Assembly: GCF_025642135.1 (NCBI RefSeq) | Contig: NZ_CP106793.1 | Span: 3,331,001 to 3,395,000 of the forward strand | Direction: 5' to 3' | Source: Streptomyces cynarae | Lineage (GTDB): Bacteria > Actinomycetota > Actinomycetes > Streptomycetales > Streptomycetaceae | DNA length: 64,000 nt | Shown here: piece by piece, positions 25,854 to 34,720 of the stretch | How the letters are laid out: each line of letters opens with the position of its first letter | How positions within the stretch are numbered: the first letter of the stretch is position 1 | Notes under the pieces: generated by a model | The model's database searches: none | What the model saw: only the letters and a program-made list of their open reading frames with translations | Told to the model about the DNA's origin: nothing | Made by a program: the position numbers and the translations under genes

Positions 25854-27116
25854 TCAGGAGAAGAGCCGTCGCCAGGTCTCCGGCCCCGGGAAGCCGTCGG
25901 CCTCACGGCCGTTCCAGCCCTGGGCGCGCTGGAAGGCCTCCACGTTGCGCCGGTCGGCCTCGCCCCAGCGCGCGTCGGGACCGCCGGTGTAATGCGCGTC
26001 GAACCCCTTTTCGACCAGCTTCCGGCCCAGCAGGGTGACGTACGGGTTGTCCGCGCCCGGCCGGAACACGTCCCGTCCCGGGTAGCCGGGGGCCGTCGGC
26101 GCGAAGGCGCTCCGCAGTTCGGGCGCGCCGGCGCCGACTCCGTCGAGGGACCGGCCGGAAGTCGTCACGACCGGGCGTTTGCCGCCCGTCCCCGACACCG
26201 GGTGCGTCGGGTCGTCGGGCCCGGGCATCCCGGGGACATCGGGGACACCAGGGACACCGGGGACACCGGGAACGCCAGGGACACCAGGGACACCGGGCAC
26301 CCCAGGAACAGCGGACCCGGGAACCGGCGCCTCCTTGCCCTGGGTGCTCTCCTTGGTCTCGGTGATGTTCTTGTAGCGGTAGGGCACATAGCGGCTGGAA
26401 TTCGACCAGTACGCGTACGGGGTGACCTTCCGGCGAGCGCCCGGCGGAGTCTCCTCGTAGGCGATGTAGGCCGTGTGCTTGTAGTCCGACCAGCCGCCGA
26501 AGATGACGACGTGCGAGCCCTTCTCCGGATTGTCGGGATTGTGGAAGAGGAGAATGTCACCCGGCTGCAGCTGCTCCTTGGTGATACGCACACCGAACTT
26601 GTCGAGGCTGCCCGTCCATTCGTTCGAGCCGAGGTTCCAAGCCATCGAGACGAAGCCGGAGCAGTCCTGCCGGTAACCGTCGGACCAGTAGTCGTCCATG
26701 CTGTAGGGGACCCGGGCGTCGATCCACTTCTTGGCCCGGTTGATGATGTCGGCGCGGGTCGTCGCGGCCGCAGCGGTCAGGTTCAAACCGCCGACCGGGC
26801 CGTGCAGCGGCGCGGCCTTCCCCTGCGGGCTGTCCGAAGGCTCGTCACTCGCGGGCACGGACGGCGCGGACGGTGCCGGCGGTGCCGGCTGTGCCGGTGA
26901 GGCGAGCGGCGTGTGGGCGGCCGCTACGGTGGGTGTCGCCTGGACCATGCCCAGCGCCGTGCCCGCGGCGGCGGCCAGCGCGAGGGCCGTGCGGGCCGTC
27001 GGGCGGCGGATCCCCTCGACGGCGGAGGAAGGGGGGATGACGCGGCGCCGGCGCACACACCCGGGGCAGTCGCAGTCAGTCGTGGGTTCGAATTCCTCGA
27101 ATACCGGTGTCTCCAT
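25854..27116 (-). CDS. NlpC/P60-like cell-wall hydrolase with PGV repeats and PG-binding domain
   Basis: 420 aa. Residues 14-20 hold a C-x-C-x2-C motif ahead of R-R-R-R, and a hydrophobic segment at 40-68 acts as a signal or anchor. Residues 120-245 are a cysteine amidase/NlpC-like domain: D-C-S-G-F-V with Cys152 and G-S-H-V-V-I-F with His202. Residues about 265-300 are a tandem Pro-Gly-Val run; the C-terminal ~75 residues (R-K-L-V-E-K-G ... G-P-E-T-W-R-R-L) form a peptidoglycan-binding domain. It probably trims wall peptides. ATG at 27116 after GAGGGAC is preferred. The Cys triplet before a signal segment is unusual and repeats in other Streptomyces wall proteins. Confidence 0.82.
   Translation of the reverse strand: METPVFEEFEPTTDCDCPGCVRRRRVIPPSSAVEGIRRPTARTALALAAAAGTALGMVQATPTVAAAHTPLASPAQPAPPAPSAPSVPASDEPSDSPQGKAAPLHGPVGGLNLTAAAATTRADIINRAKKWIDARVPYSMDDYWSDGYRQDCSGFVSMAWNLGSNEWTGSLDKFGVRITKEQLQPGDILLFHNPDNPEKGSHVVIFGGWSDYKHTAYIAYEETPPGARRKVTPYAYWSNSSRYVPYRYKNITETKESTQGKEAPVPGSAVPGVPGVPGVPGVPGVPGVPGVPDVPGMPGPDDPTHPVSGTGGKRPVVTTSGRSLDGVGAGAPELRSAFAPTAPGYPGRDVFRPGADNPYVTLLGRKLVEKGFDAHYTGGPDARWGEADRRNVEAFQRAQGWNGREADGFPGPETWRRLFS
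26221..26314 (-). repeat. 9-bp tandem repeat encoding Pro-Gly-Val units
   Basis: About nine copies of GGGACACCG-type 9-mers (read on the plus strand), each encoding P-G-V on the minus strand, ending in variants P-D-V and P-G-M. Perfect-copy tracts like this change length by slippage, so the spacer length in the hydrolase is likely variable between strains. Confidence 0.85.
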
Positions 27117-27352
27117 GCGACGTCCCTCACACTCCCTGTCGGCATTCGGGGGAATTTGCGCCGTTAGTCGTCTTAGTCCTCTTTTCTGCACATCCGTCAG
27201 TTACCCATGCCCACAGGGAAAGCGCAGGGTGACGGGCCGAATGATGTAAGCGAAGTCATTCGCATGGGTACCGATCCCTCCGGACGGAGGCCCCTCACCC
27301 CCTCCCCCGGGGTGGTCAGGAGCACCCTCCCGCGTCGGGTAAAGTTCTCCAG
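27117..27352. other. Intergenic region between the cell-wall hydrolase and tRNA-Lys copy 3
   Basis: Carries the leftward promoter of the hydrolase (A/T-rich around 27160-27190) and an inverted repeat GAATGA (27239-27244) / TCATTC (27256-27261). TAAAGT just before the tRNA (about 27340) is a -10-like box for the tRNA. I looked for a ydaO (c-di-AMP) riboswitch, common before such hydrolases, and saw none. Confidence 0.45.
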
Positions 27353-27360
27353 GTCAGCAG

Positions 27361-27434
27361 GCGCCGCTAGCTCAGTTGGTTAGAGCAGCTGACTCTTAAT
27401 CAGCGGGTCCGGGGTTCGAGTCCCTGGCGGCGCA
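27361..27434 (+). tRNA. tRNA-Lys(CTT), copy 3
   Basis: Identical to the copies at 11183 and 23105; 74 nt, anticodon CTT, CCA not encoded. Confidence 0.97.
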
Positions 27435-27440
27435 CGATGG

Positions 27441-27494
27441 CGATGGCGAGGCGTGTTCGCGGAAAGCGCGAACCGTCTCGCCATCGTCGTTTTC
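27441..27494 (+). terminator. Terminator of tRNA-Lys copy 3
   Basis: Same hairpin as after copy 1: arm starting CGATGGCGAGGCG, GAAA loop, arm ending CTCGCCATCG, then TCGTTTT. Confidence 0.9.
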
Positions 27495-27549
27495 TGCACG
27501 ACTTCGCGGCGCGCCGCGGGGGCTTCGCCACCCACACCCCCTTCAGGTC

Positions 27550-28116
27550 CGCCGCAGGGACCGCCTGGCATGTACAGCACGCCCTGCAGGACGGTTCGCG
27601 TCCGCCTGCCCGGCGTGTACGGCACCCCCACCCGCCGCAGACGCGCCCTCCGTCGCGCACGCGCACCCCCGCCTCGGTTTCACCGCGCCGCACCATCCGG
27701 CCGGGGCGGAGCCGATGGCGCCATAAGGGACCACTTCCTCAACATCCGTGCACGAGTGGTCGCAACCGCCCCATAAGACACCAAGAAACGATCCATTGAG
27801 TGGGTATGACCGGTAAACACCGCGTTTCGCATCTTGCGATCAAGTCGGACGCCGTAGAACCCTGGGCTCCGAGGGACTGCCGTTGCATGGCAGTTGGGGG
27901 TAGGGACCGGTTGCCCGGCACAGGGGTGGGGGCCCCGCAGAAACGGACGCCGAGGGGGGCGTCATGCAACCGGAAGGCCGCTCTTCGTGTCGATATGGTG
28001 TAGATGGCGCGATGACACCGACCTGTCACTGATTCGTCCGCCAAGGTCGAGGGGGACCAAAGCGGGCGAAAGCCAGCAAAAACACACACGCATCTGTGCG
28101 TGCGGGGGGATGACTC
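27550..28116. other. Long 5' region of cslA
   Basis: About 570 bp without a convincing gene. From 27720 to 28020 it is less GC-rich than its surroundings, with several A/T patches (for example near 27775-27800 and 27985-28005, the latter including GATATGGTGTAGAT), which suggests one or more cslA promoters. Just before the start codon CACGCA and TGCGTG form a small hairpin (about 28090-28103), followed by a GGGGGGA ribosome site. Confidence 0.5.
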
Positions 28117-30069
28117 ATGACGTCGACGCCGACGGGCGCCCGGCAGGACTTCGACCCGTCAGAGACGACCCGGCTCAGGGTGGTGTCTCACCGAACGGGC
28201 CACACCGGCACCATCCACCGGATCAAACGGACACTGCCCAGATACGACTACGAGCACTACAGCCGGCTGGCGGGTCCCCTCACCGAACCGGACCCGACCA
28301 AGCCGTACAAGGTCCAGTACCGCTCACTGCTCTCCCAGGAACCGCACCGCATCCGCGCCGCCCTCATGCTGGGCGCGGCGCCGCTGCTGTCGCTCATCCT
28401 GCTCGCCTGGCTGTTGCAGCCCGAACACTGGACCGAACGCGACTATCCCGCCTACGACTTCCTGCCGGCCCTCGACATCGTCATGCTCGTCTCGATCGGC
28501 CTGATCGAGTTCTTCCGGTGCATGAACGTACTGTCGAACGCGCACGCCACCCTGGTCGCCCGCGACCCGGTCCCGGTGGTGCCCGCGACCGGCAGCAGAG
28601 TCGCGTTCATCACCACCTACGTGCCCGGCAAGGAACCGCTGTCGATGGTGACGAAGACCCTGGAGGCCGCCGTCCGGCTGCGCCACCGGGGCCTTCTGCA
28701 TGTCTGGCTCCTCGACGAGGGCGACGACCCCGAGGTGAAGCGGGTCTGCGAGCGCCTGGGCGTGCACCACTTCACCCGCAAGGGTGTCGAGAAGTGGAAC
28801 CGGCCCTCGGGACCGCACCGCGCGAAGACCAAGCACGGCAACTACAACGCCTGGCTGGAGGCGCACGGCGACGACTACGACTACTTCGCCTCCGTCGACA
28901 CCGACCATGTGCCGCTGCCCAACTACCTCGAGCGCATGCTCGGTTACTTCCGCGACCCGGACGTCGGCTTCGTCATCGGCCCGCAGGTCTACGGCAACTA
29001 CGACACCTTCGTCACCAAGGCCGCCGAGTCGCAGCAGTTCCTCTTCCACGCGCTGATCCAGCGCGCCGGCAACCGCTACGGCGCGCCCATGTTCGTCGGC
29101 ACGTCCAACGCCGTGCGGATCAGCGCCCTGAAGCAGATCGGCGGCCTGTACGACTCGATCACCGAGGACATGGCGACCGGGTTCGAGATGCACCGCCACC
29201 GGAACCCGGCCACCGGCAGGAAGTGGAAGTCGGTCTACACGCCGGACGTGCTCGCGGTCGGTGAGGGCCCGGCCGCCTGGACGGACTTCTTCACCCAGCA
29301 GCTGCGCTGGTCGCGGGGCACGTACGAGACGATCCTCAAGCAGTACTGGAAGGGCTTCTTCTCGCTGCCGCCCGGCAAGCTCTTCAACTACACGATGATG
29401 ATCATCTTCTACCCGATGTCGGCCCTCAACTGGATCCTGGCGGCGCTGAGTTGCGCCCTGTTCCTGGGCCTGGGCGCCTCGGGTGTGAACATCGACCCGA
29501 CGGTCTGGCTGATGCTGTACGGCAACGCGTCGGCCCTCCAGATCGGCCTGTACATCTGGAACCGCCGGCACAACGTCTCCCCGCACGAGCCGGAGGGCTC
29601 CGGCGGTGTGGCGGGCATGGTGATGTCGGCGCTGTCCGCGCCGGTCTACGCCCGCTCGCTCATGGACGCGGTGCTGCGCCGCAAGAGCAGGTTCGTGGTG
29701 ACCCCCAAGGGCGATTCGGCCAGCCCCGACACGTTGTTCGGGACGTTCCGGATCCACCTGTTCTTCATCCTGGTCTTCGGCGGCTCGATCGCCGCCGGTC
29801 TCCTCCTCGGCCACTCCCACCCCGCGATGATCACCTGGGCCTCGCTGGCCCTGCTGATCACGGCCTCACCGATCGTCGCCTGGCGCTGGACCCTGCGGCA
29901 GGCGAAGAACAAGCCGGCCGCAGCGGACGAGCCGCAGGACACCGCGGTGATACCGCACCAGCCCACCGGGACGCACACACCGGGGCAGCACACACCGGGG
30001 CAGCGGCCCGCCTTGGCCGGACATGACGACCAGACCATGCAGATCGCTCTTGGGGGACGCAAGAAATGA
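28117..30069 (+). CDS. cslA: Cellulose-synthase-like glycosyltransferase family 2
   Basis: 650 aa. Two membrane segments (about 85-105 and 115-135), a GT-A catalytic domain with S-V-D-T-D-H near 262 (the DxD metal/UDP-sugar site), a T-E-D motif (I-T-E-D-M, about 348) and Q-L-R-W near 396 (the Q-x-x-R-W-like acceptor motif), then five or six more membrane spans. This is the processive beta-glycan synthase plan. In Streptomyces CslA makes the hyphal-tip glycan needed for tip growth and aerial development. The stop overlaps the glxA ATG (ATGA), and cslZ follows convergently, as in S. coelicolor SCO2836-2838. Confidence 0.93.
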   Translation: MTSTPTGARQDFDPSETTRLRVVSHRTGHTGTIHRIKRTLPRYDYEHYSRLAGPLTEPDPTKPYKVQYRSLLSQEPHRIRAALMLGAAPLLSLILLAWLLQPEHWTERDYPAYDFLPALDIVMLVSIGLIEFFRCMNVLSNAHATLVARDPVPVVPATGSRVAFITTYVPGKEPLSMVTKTLEAAVRLRHRGLLHVWLLDEGDDPEVKRVCERLGVHHFTRKGVEKWNRPSGPHRAKTKHGNYNAWLEAHGDDYDYFASVDTDHVPLPNYLERMLGYFRDPDVGFVIGPQVYGNYDTFVTKAAESQQFLFHALIQRAGNRYGAPMFVGTSNAVRISALKQIGGLYDSITEDMATGFEMHRHRNPATGRKWKSVYTPDVLAVGEGPAAWTDFFTQQLRWSRGTYETILKQYWKGFFSLPPGKLFNYTMMIIFYPMSALNWILAALSCALFLGLGASGVNIDPTVWLMLYGNASALQIGLYIWNRRHNVSPHEPEGSGGVAGMVMSALSAPVYARSLMDAVLRRKSRFVVTPKGDSASPDTLFGTFRIHLFFILVFGGSIAAGLLLGHSHPAMITWASLALLITASPIVAWRWTLRQAKNKPAAADEPQDTAVIPHQPTGTHTPGQHTPGQRPALAGHDDQTMQIALGGRKK

Positions 30070-32003
30070 ATGACCAGGCCGGCCGCCGTCGCGCTCGACG
30101 GCTGGCGATCGGCACGGTGGTGGTCCTCGCGCTGGGCGGAATGAACGGCCCGTGGCTGTACCGCTTCGGGACGGCGCAGTATCACGACTACGTCATCAAC
30201 AAGCCCGAGTACAAGGCGGAGAACGGGCACTGGCAGATCGTCGAGTTCCCCAAGGAGTACCGCCAGGACACCATTCACGCGGTGCTGCTGCACACCGGCA
30301 AGGTGCTGATGATCGCCGGGTCGGGCAACAACCAGGAGAACTTCGACAGGAAGCAGTTCGACACCCGGATCTGGGACCCGGTCAAGGGCACCATCAAGAA
30401 GGTGCCCACGCCGAACGACCTGTTCTGCACGGGCCACACCCAGCTCGCGGACGGCAAGATCCTGATCGCGGGCGGCACCAAGCGGTACGAGAAGCTGAAG
30501 GGCGACGTCACCAAGGCCGGCGGCCTGATGATCGTCCACAACGAGAACCCGGACAAGCCGATCACCCTGCCCGCGGGCACCAGATTCAAGGGCAGGGAGA
30601 ACGGCAAGAGCTTCGTGTCCAAGGACCCGGTGCTCGTACCGCGCGCGACGAAGGTGTTCGACAAGAGGACCGGGAAGTTCCTGCGCAACGACCCCGGTCT
30701 CGGCCGTATCTACGTCGAGGCGGAACGGAGCGGGGCGAAGTACGAGACCGGCACCCAGGACAACTACCGCATCCAGGGCCTGACCGGCGCCGACGCGCGC
30801 AACACCTACGGCATCGCGCAGAAACTGGCCCTCGACAAGAAGGACTTCCAAGGGATCCGGGACGCCTACGAGTTCGACCCGGTCGCGGAGAAGTACATCA
30901 AGGTCGACCCGATGAACGAGGCGCGCTGGTACCCGACGCTCACCACGCTGAGCGACGGGAAGATCCTCAGCGTCTCCGGGCTCGACGACATCGGGCAGCT
31001 GGTCCCCGGCAAGAACGAGGTCTTCGACCCGAAGACGAAGAAGTGGGCGTACACACCGAAGATCCGTCAGTTCCCGACCTACCCCGCGCTGTTCCTGATG
31101 CAGAACGGCAAGATCTTCTACTCGGGTTCGAACGCGGGCTACGGACCGGACAACGTGGGCCGCGACCCCGGCATCTGGGACGTCGACACCAACAAGTTCA
31201 CCAAGCTGCCCGGGCTCAGCGACCCGAACATGATGGAGACGTCCGGCACGGTGCTGCTGCCGCCCGCGCAGGACCAGAAGTACCTGGTGATCGGCGGCGG
31301 CGGGGTCGGCGAGTCCAAGCTGTCCAGCAAGAGGACACGGCTGATCGACCTGAAGGACGACGACCCGAGATTCGTCGACGGCCCGTCCCTGGAGAAGGGC
31401 ACGCGCTACCCGCAGTCCTCCGTCCTGCCCGACGACACGGTGCTCGTCTCGGGCGGCTCGGAGGACTACCGCGGCCGCAGCGACTCCGACATCCTCCAGG
31501 CGCGGATCTACCATCCGGACAGCAACACCTTCCAGCGGGTCGCCGACCCGCTGGTGGGCCGCAACTACCACTCGGGTTCGATCCTGCTGCCCGACGGGCG
31601 GGTGATGTTCTTCGGTTCGGACTCGCTGTACGGCGACAAGGCGAACACCAAGCCCGGCAAGTTCGAGCAGCGGGTCGAGATCTACACGCCGCCGTACCTG
31701 TACCGGGACGGTCGTCCGTCGCTGTCGGGCGGGCCGCAGACCATCGCGCCGGGCGCCTCGGGGACGTTCACCTCGCAGCACGCGTCGGCGATCCGGAAGG
31801 TGCGGCTGATCCGGCCGAGTGCGTCGACGCACGTCACGGACGTGGACCAGCGGTCGATCGCCCTCGACTTCAAGACGTCCGGGGACAGGATCACGGTGAC
31901 CGTCCCGAAGAACCGGAACCTTGTCCTTCCTGGCTGGTACATGCTGTTCGTCGACGACGACCAGGGGACGCCGTCGGTGGCGCAGTGGGTGAAGGTGCCG
32001 TAG
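30066..32003 (+). CDS. glxA: Copper-radical oxidase, galactose-oxidase-like
   Basis: 645 aa. N-terminal anchor (about 10-30), then a seven-bladed kelch-type domain. By analogy with galactose oxidase, Cys121 in D-L-F-C-T-G-H should crosslink to Tyr277 (E-K-Y-I-K), with Trp288 stacked nearby (A-R-W-Y-P). Likely copper ligands are Tyr501 and His502 in R-N-Y-H-S-G and His589 in A-S-T-H-V-T. The C-terminal ~100 residues form the usual Ig-like domain that supplies the last His. GlxA oxidises the glycan made by CslA at the outer face of the membrane and, in S. lividans, is matured by Sco-type copper delivery. It is coupled to cslA by a four-base overlap. Confidence 0.95.
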   Translation: MNDQAGRRRARRLAIGTVVVLALGGMNGPWLYRFGTAQYHDYVINKPEYKAENGHWQIVEFPKEYRQDTIHAVLLHTGKVLMIAGSGNNQENFDRKQFDTRIWDPVKGTIKKVPTPNDLFCTGHTQLADGKILIAGGTKRYEKLKGDVTKAGGLMIVHNENPDKPITLPAGTRFKGRENGKSFVSKDPVLVPRATKVFDKRTGKFLRNDPGLGRIYVEAERSGAKYETGTQDNYRIQGLTGADARNTYGIAQKLALDKKDFQGIRDAYEFDPVAEKYIKVDPMNEARWYPTLTTLSDGKILSVSGLDDIGQLVPGKNEVFDPKTKKWAYTPKIRQFPTYPALFLMQNGKIFYSGSNAGYGPDNVGRDPGIWDVDTNKFTKLPGLSDPNMMETSGTVLLPPAQDQKYLVIGGGGVGESKLSSKRTRLIDLKDDDPRFVDGPSLEKGTRYPQSSVLPDDTVLVSGGSEDYRGRSDSDILQARIYHPDSNTFQRVADPLVGRNYHSGSILLPDGRVMFFGSDSLYGDKANTKPGKFEQRVEIYTPPYLYRDGRPSLSGGPQTIAPGASGTFTSQHASAIRKVRLIRPSASTHVTDVDQRSIALDFKTSGDRITVTVPKNRNLVLPGWYMLFVDDDQGTPSVAQWVKVP

Positions 32004-32016
32004 CTCGTACGCAGAT

Positions 32017-32047
32017 GGGGGCGCCCTCCACCATGGAGGGCGCCCCC
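32017..32047. terminator. Bidirectional terminator glxA / cslZ
   Basis: GGGGGCGCCCTCCA (32017-32030), CCA loop, TGGAGGGCGCCCCC (32034-32047): perfect 14-bp stem between convergent genes. Confidence 0.9.
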
Positions 32048-32102
32048 CTGTCGTGGCGGACACTCCTGGCCGGCGCCGCTGGCCCGGCGCCACCAGCCGG
32101 CA

Positions 32103-33143
32103 CTACTTGCTGGCCGCGGCGAGCTTCAGTGCGTAGTCGGCCCACCATTGCCCGGCCTTCGGGCCGCCCTTGCAGGTGCCGTCCGACTCTCCCGGGCGTT
32201 TCACCCACAGATAGGCGTCCACCAGTGGATCCGCCGTCTTCGTCGTCGGGGGCTCGCCCAGGGCCCGCTCCGGCGGGTTGCACCAGCGCTGCTGCGGGTC
32301 GCCGTCCGTGTAGGGGCCGTTGCCGTTGCGGCTGGTGTCGACCACGAAGTGCTTGCCGCCGACTTTCGCCGAGAGCTGCTTGCCGTAGGCGATCGAGTCC
32401 TCGGTCGAGTAGAAGTTGGAGACGTTCACCGCGAAGCCGTCCGCCTGGTCGACGCCCGCCTGCCTCAGCGGCTGGAAGATCTCGTCGGGGTGCTGCCAGC
32501 CCGCGTTGCCGGCGTCCAGGTAGACCTTCGTGTTCCTCAGCGCCTTCAGCTCGGTGATCGCGCCTTTGAGCAGGTCGTAGCGCTCCTCGTGGAACTGGTC
32601 CGGGGTGCAGCCGTCCACCATGTGCAGGACGGCGTCCGGCTCGAGGATCACCGTCGTGTGCCGGTCCCCGATGCCCCGGGCCACGCCGTCGATCCACGCC
32701 CGGTAGGCGTTTCCGTCGGCCGCGCCGCCCTGCGAGAACTGGCCGCAGTCGCGGTGCGGGATGTTGTAGAGGACCAGGATCGCCGTACGGTCCGCCTTCT
32801 CGGCGGCCTCGGTGAAGCCCCGCGCCTCCGCCTCCGGGTTCTCCGGGCCGATCCACTCCCCCGTCGGCTGCTCGGCGATCTTCCTGATCTGGTCCGCCTC
32901 GCTCGACCTCCCGGCCTTCTCGTACTCGGTGACCTGCCGCGCCGCGTTCCCGTCCGGGTTGACCCAGAACGGGTCCGACGCCTTCGGCTGCTGGGTGATC
33001 CTGCCCCCCGCGCCGCCCTTCTTGTCCTCGCCCCCGCCCCCGGAGGAACACCCGGCCAGCAGTAACGCGGCTCCCACCGCGGCCACCGTGGCGACGCGTG
33101 CCCCCGCACTCCCGCGTGCCCCCGCACCCCTCGTCCCGTACAT
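32103..33143 (-). CDS. cslZ: GH6 endoglucanase lipoprotein of the csl locus
   Basis: 346 aa. Lipobox L-L-L-A-G-C near residue 33 followed by a Ser/Gly spacer, so it is anchored outside the membrane. The GH6 fold is shown by A-I-L-V-L-Y-N-I-P-H-R-D-C near 120-132 (catalytic-loop Asp), V-I-L-E-P-D-A-V near 165-172 (second catalytic Asp) and V-V-D-T-S-R-N-G-N-G-P near 262-272. It likely trims or releases the beta-1,4-glucan-type product of CslA. ATG at 33143 after GGGGGAG is chosen; an upstream ATG adds 23 residues ahead of the signal. Convergent with glxA. Confidence 0.92.
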   Translation of the reverse strand: MYGTRGAGARGSAGARVATVAAVGAALLLAGCSSGGGGEDKKGGAGGRITQQPKASDPFWVNPDGNAARQVTEYEKAGRSSEADQIRKIAEQPTGEWIGPENPEAEARGFTEAAEKADRTAILVLYNIPHRDCGQFSQGGAADGNAYRAWIDGVARGIGDRHTTVILEPDAVLHMVDGCTPDQFHEERYDLLKGAITELKALRNTKVYLDAGNAGWQHPDEIFQPLRQAGVDQADGFAVNVSNFYSTEDSIAYGKQLSAKVGGKHFVVDTSRNGNGPYTDGDPQQRWCNPPERALGEPPTTKTADPLVDAYLWVKRPGESDGTCKGGPKAGQWWADYALKLAAASK

Positions 33144-33198
33144 CCAACTCCCCCTTGGCTGTACCGCGTTCCGCACCAATCGTGACATACCCGCCGTG

Positions 33199-33864
33199 TC
33201 ACGGTGAGCCACTCGTGAGGTACGCCGACACGATCACGTTGGCCGAGTACGTGTCGCTCGCCTTGTCGTAGGTGCCGCCGCAGGTGATCAGTCGCAGCTC
33301 GGCCCGGCCCGGTACGCGCGGCCCGTACGCCTGCCGGGCGTCGAACTGGTCGCGGGAGAGAACCTCGACGCTCTCGACGGTGAACTCGGCGACTTTGCCG
33401 TCGTCGCGGACCACCCGAACCTTGGCACCCGGCCGAAGGGCGCCGATCCGGTAGAAGACGGCGGGCTTGCTCCGGGTGTCGACGTGGCCGACGAACAGCG
33501 CGGTCCCGGCGGCACCCGGGGTCACCCCGCCCTGGTACCACGAGACCACCCCGGGCTCGTCGAACGGCGGCGGTTCGACGCCGCCCTGCGCGTCCAGGCC
33601 GCGCGCCACCACCGGTGCCTGCACGTCCAACTCGGGGATGTCGACGCGCAACGGCAGGGCCTGCTTCAACGGCGTCGCGGCAGGCGGAAGGTGTGCCGTC
33701 GGGGGGCGCCCGACGGCGGCCATGTCACCGGTCGTCGGCGCGGAGATCCCCGGGCGTACGTCGGTGACCTCACGGCCCCACATCCACAGCCCGAGCAGCA
33801 GGATCACCCAGGCGACGCCCATCAGCAGGCGCCCGGTACCGCAGGAACGTTCATGCCCGGACAT
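33199..33864 (-). CDS. Class F-type sortase
   Basis: 221 aa. One N-terminal membrane anchor (about 12-30), linker, then a sortase beta-barrel with catalytic His127 in F-V-G-H-V-D-T and Cys195 in L-I-T-C-G-G-T-Y. The third catalytic residue (Arg, usually just before N-V in the last strand) appears as Ser in T-Y-S-A-N-V-I-V; this variant also occurs, as far as I recall, in other Streptomyces members. It starts three bases after the stop of the secreted protein at 33868, so that protein is a likely partner. Anchors or crosslinks exported proteins at the cell surface; target unknown. Confidence 0.85.
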   Translation of the reverse strand: MSGHERSCGTGRLLMGVAWVILLLGLWMWGREVTDVRPGISAPTTGDMAAVGRPPTAHLPPAATPLKQALPLRVDIPELDVQAPVVARGLDAQGGVEPPPFDEPGVVSWYQGGVTPGAAGTALFVGHVDTRSKPAVFYRIGALRPGAKVRVVRDDGKVAEFTVESVEVLSRDQFDARQAYGPRVPGRAELRLITCGGTYDKASDTYSANVIVSAYLTSGSP

Positions 33865-33867
33865 GGC

Positions 33868-34589
33868 TCACTCCGTGCCACGGCCCCGGCGGGCACCGCG
33901 CGCGACGACCACGACGCCGGCGACACCCGCGAGGACCAGCCCGATCACCGCGTGCCGCAGACCGGGCACGGCGACCCGGGGGTCGTCGGAGGAGGCGCCC
34001 GCCGTACCGCCGCCGCCCGCGTGCACCGGCGCGACCGGCGATGAGGGGAAGGACGGGGAGGAGGGGGACGAAGGGGAGGACGGCGGTGAGGGGCGGGAGA
34101 GCGGGGAGGGGGCGGACGGCGAGGTCGTGGGGGCGGGGGAGGCCGTACCGATGGCCGTGTACGGCGTGGGGGTGTAAGGCCGGGTGGCGGGCGCGGACGC
34201 CGCGATGCTGTCCGGCGCGACCGCGGTGGAGGGCGTCGCGTTGTCGGGCGCGGACGCCGTCGGGCGGCCACGGTGAGCGCGTCCCTGATCTCCCGGCCGT
34301 CGCAGTCGACCGTCACCTGGTACCGGCCCGGCGACAGGGCCGAGCGGACCCGGGTGTCGCCGGACAGCGTGCCGTCGCCCCCGACCAGCCGTGCCTGAGC
34401 CACGAACGCGTCCGACTCCGCGGTGCCGGTCGTGCCGGGGCAGCCCCGTACCGCCAGCCGGACATCGCTGCCGGGCGCGGGGAACGCGGGGGTCGGGACG
34501 ACGCCCTGTGCGTCCGCCGCGTACGCCGCGGGCATGAGGGCGCCCGCGGCGACGGCACCCGCACAGAGGGTGAGCCGTAGTGAACCCAT
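33868..34589 (-). CDS. Exported Thr/Pro/Ser-rich surface protein (frame broken by one base)
   Basis: The first ~110 codons from ATG 34589 (after GGAGG) encode a signal peptide (1-24, ending A-Y-A-A) and a small Ig-like domain (S-D-V-R-L-A-V-R-G-C ... G-R-Y-Q-V-T-V-D-C-D-G). At about 34262-34268 the frame must change: after T-V-A-A the sensible protein continues P-T-A-S-A-P-D-N-A-T in the next frame, through a long Ser/Pro/Thr spacer to a C-terminal membrane span (H-A-V-I-G-L-V-L-A-G-V-A-G) and a basic tail. One extra C in the CCC run there would restore a single ORF of about 240 aa. No LPxTG motif. Co-transcribed with the class F sortase. Confidence 0.6.
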
Positions 34590-34720
34590 CGTGAACCTCC
34601 CGATACCAGGAGACTCCCCCGACGGGCACTCCGACGCATCCGGACGGGACCCTCGACTACTCCGTACGAGGGGCCTGGTCCTGCTCCGCACGGGCAGCCG
34701 GGCATGGGCCGCCCGGCGCG

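Larger units (their letters stand above)
27353..27549. repeat. Long direct repeat, copy 2
   Basis: Matches 11175-11372: GTCAGCAG, tRNA-Lys, the same terminator, then the flank ending CTTCAGGTC. Differences are two substitutions in the stretch just after the terminator and one C in a homopolymer. After this point the two loci diverge completely. Confidence 0.85.

Noticed and set aside
27117..27352. c-di-AMP (ydaO) riboswitch before the NlpC/P60 gene
   Set aside because: The conserved core bases and two-fold layout were not found in this leader.
29646..32093. 815-codon frame antisense to glxA
   Set aside because: Shadow of the highly GC-biased glxA gene; no plausible domain.
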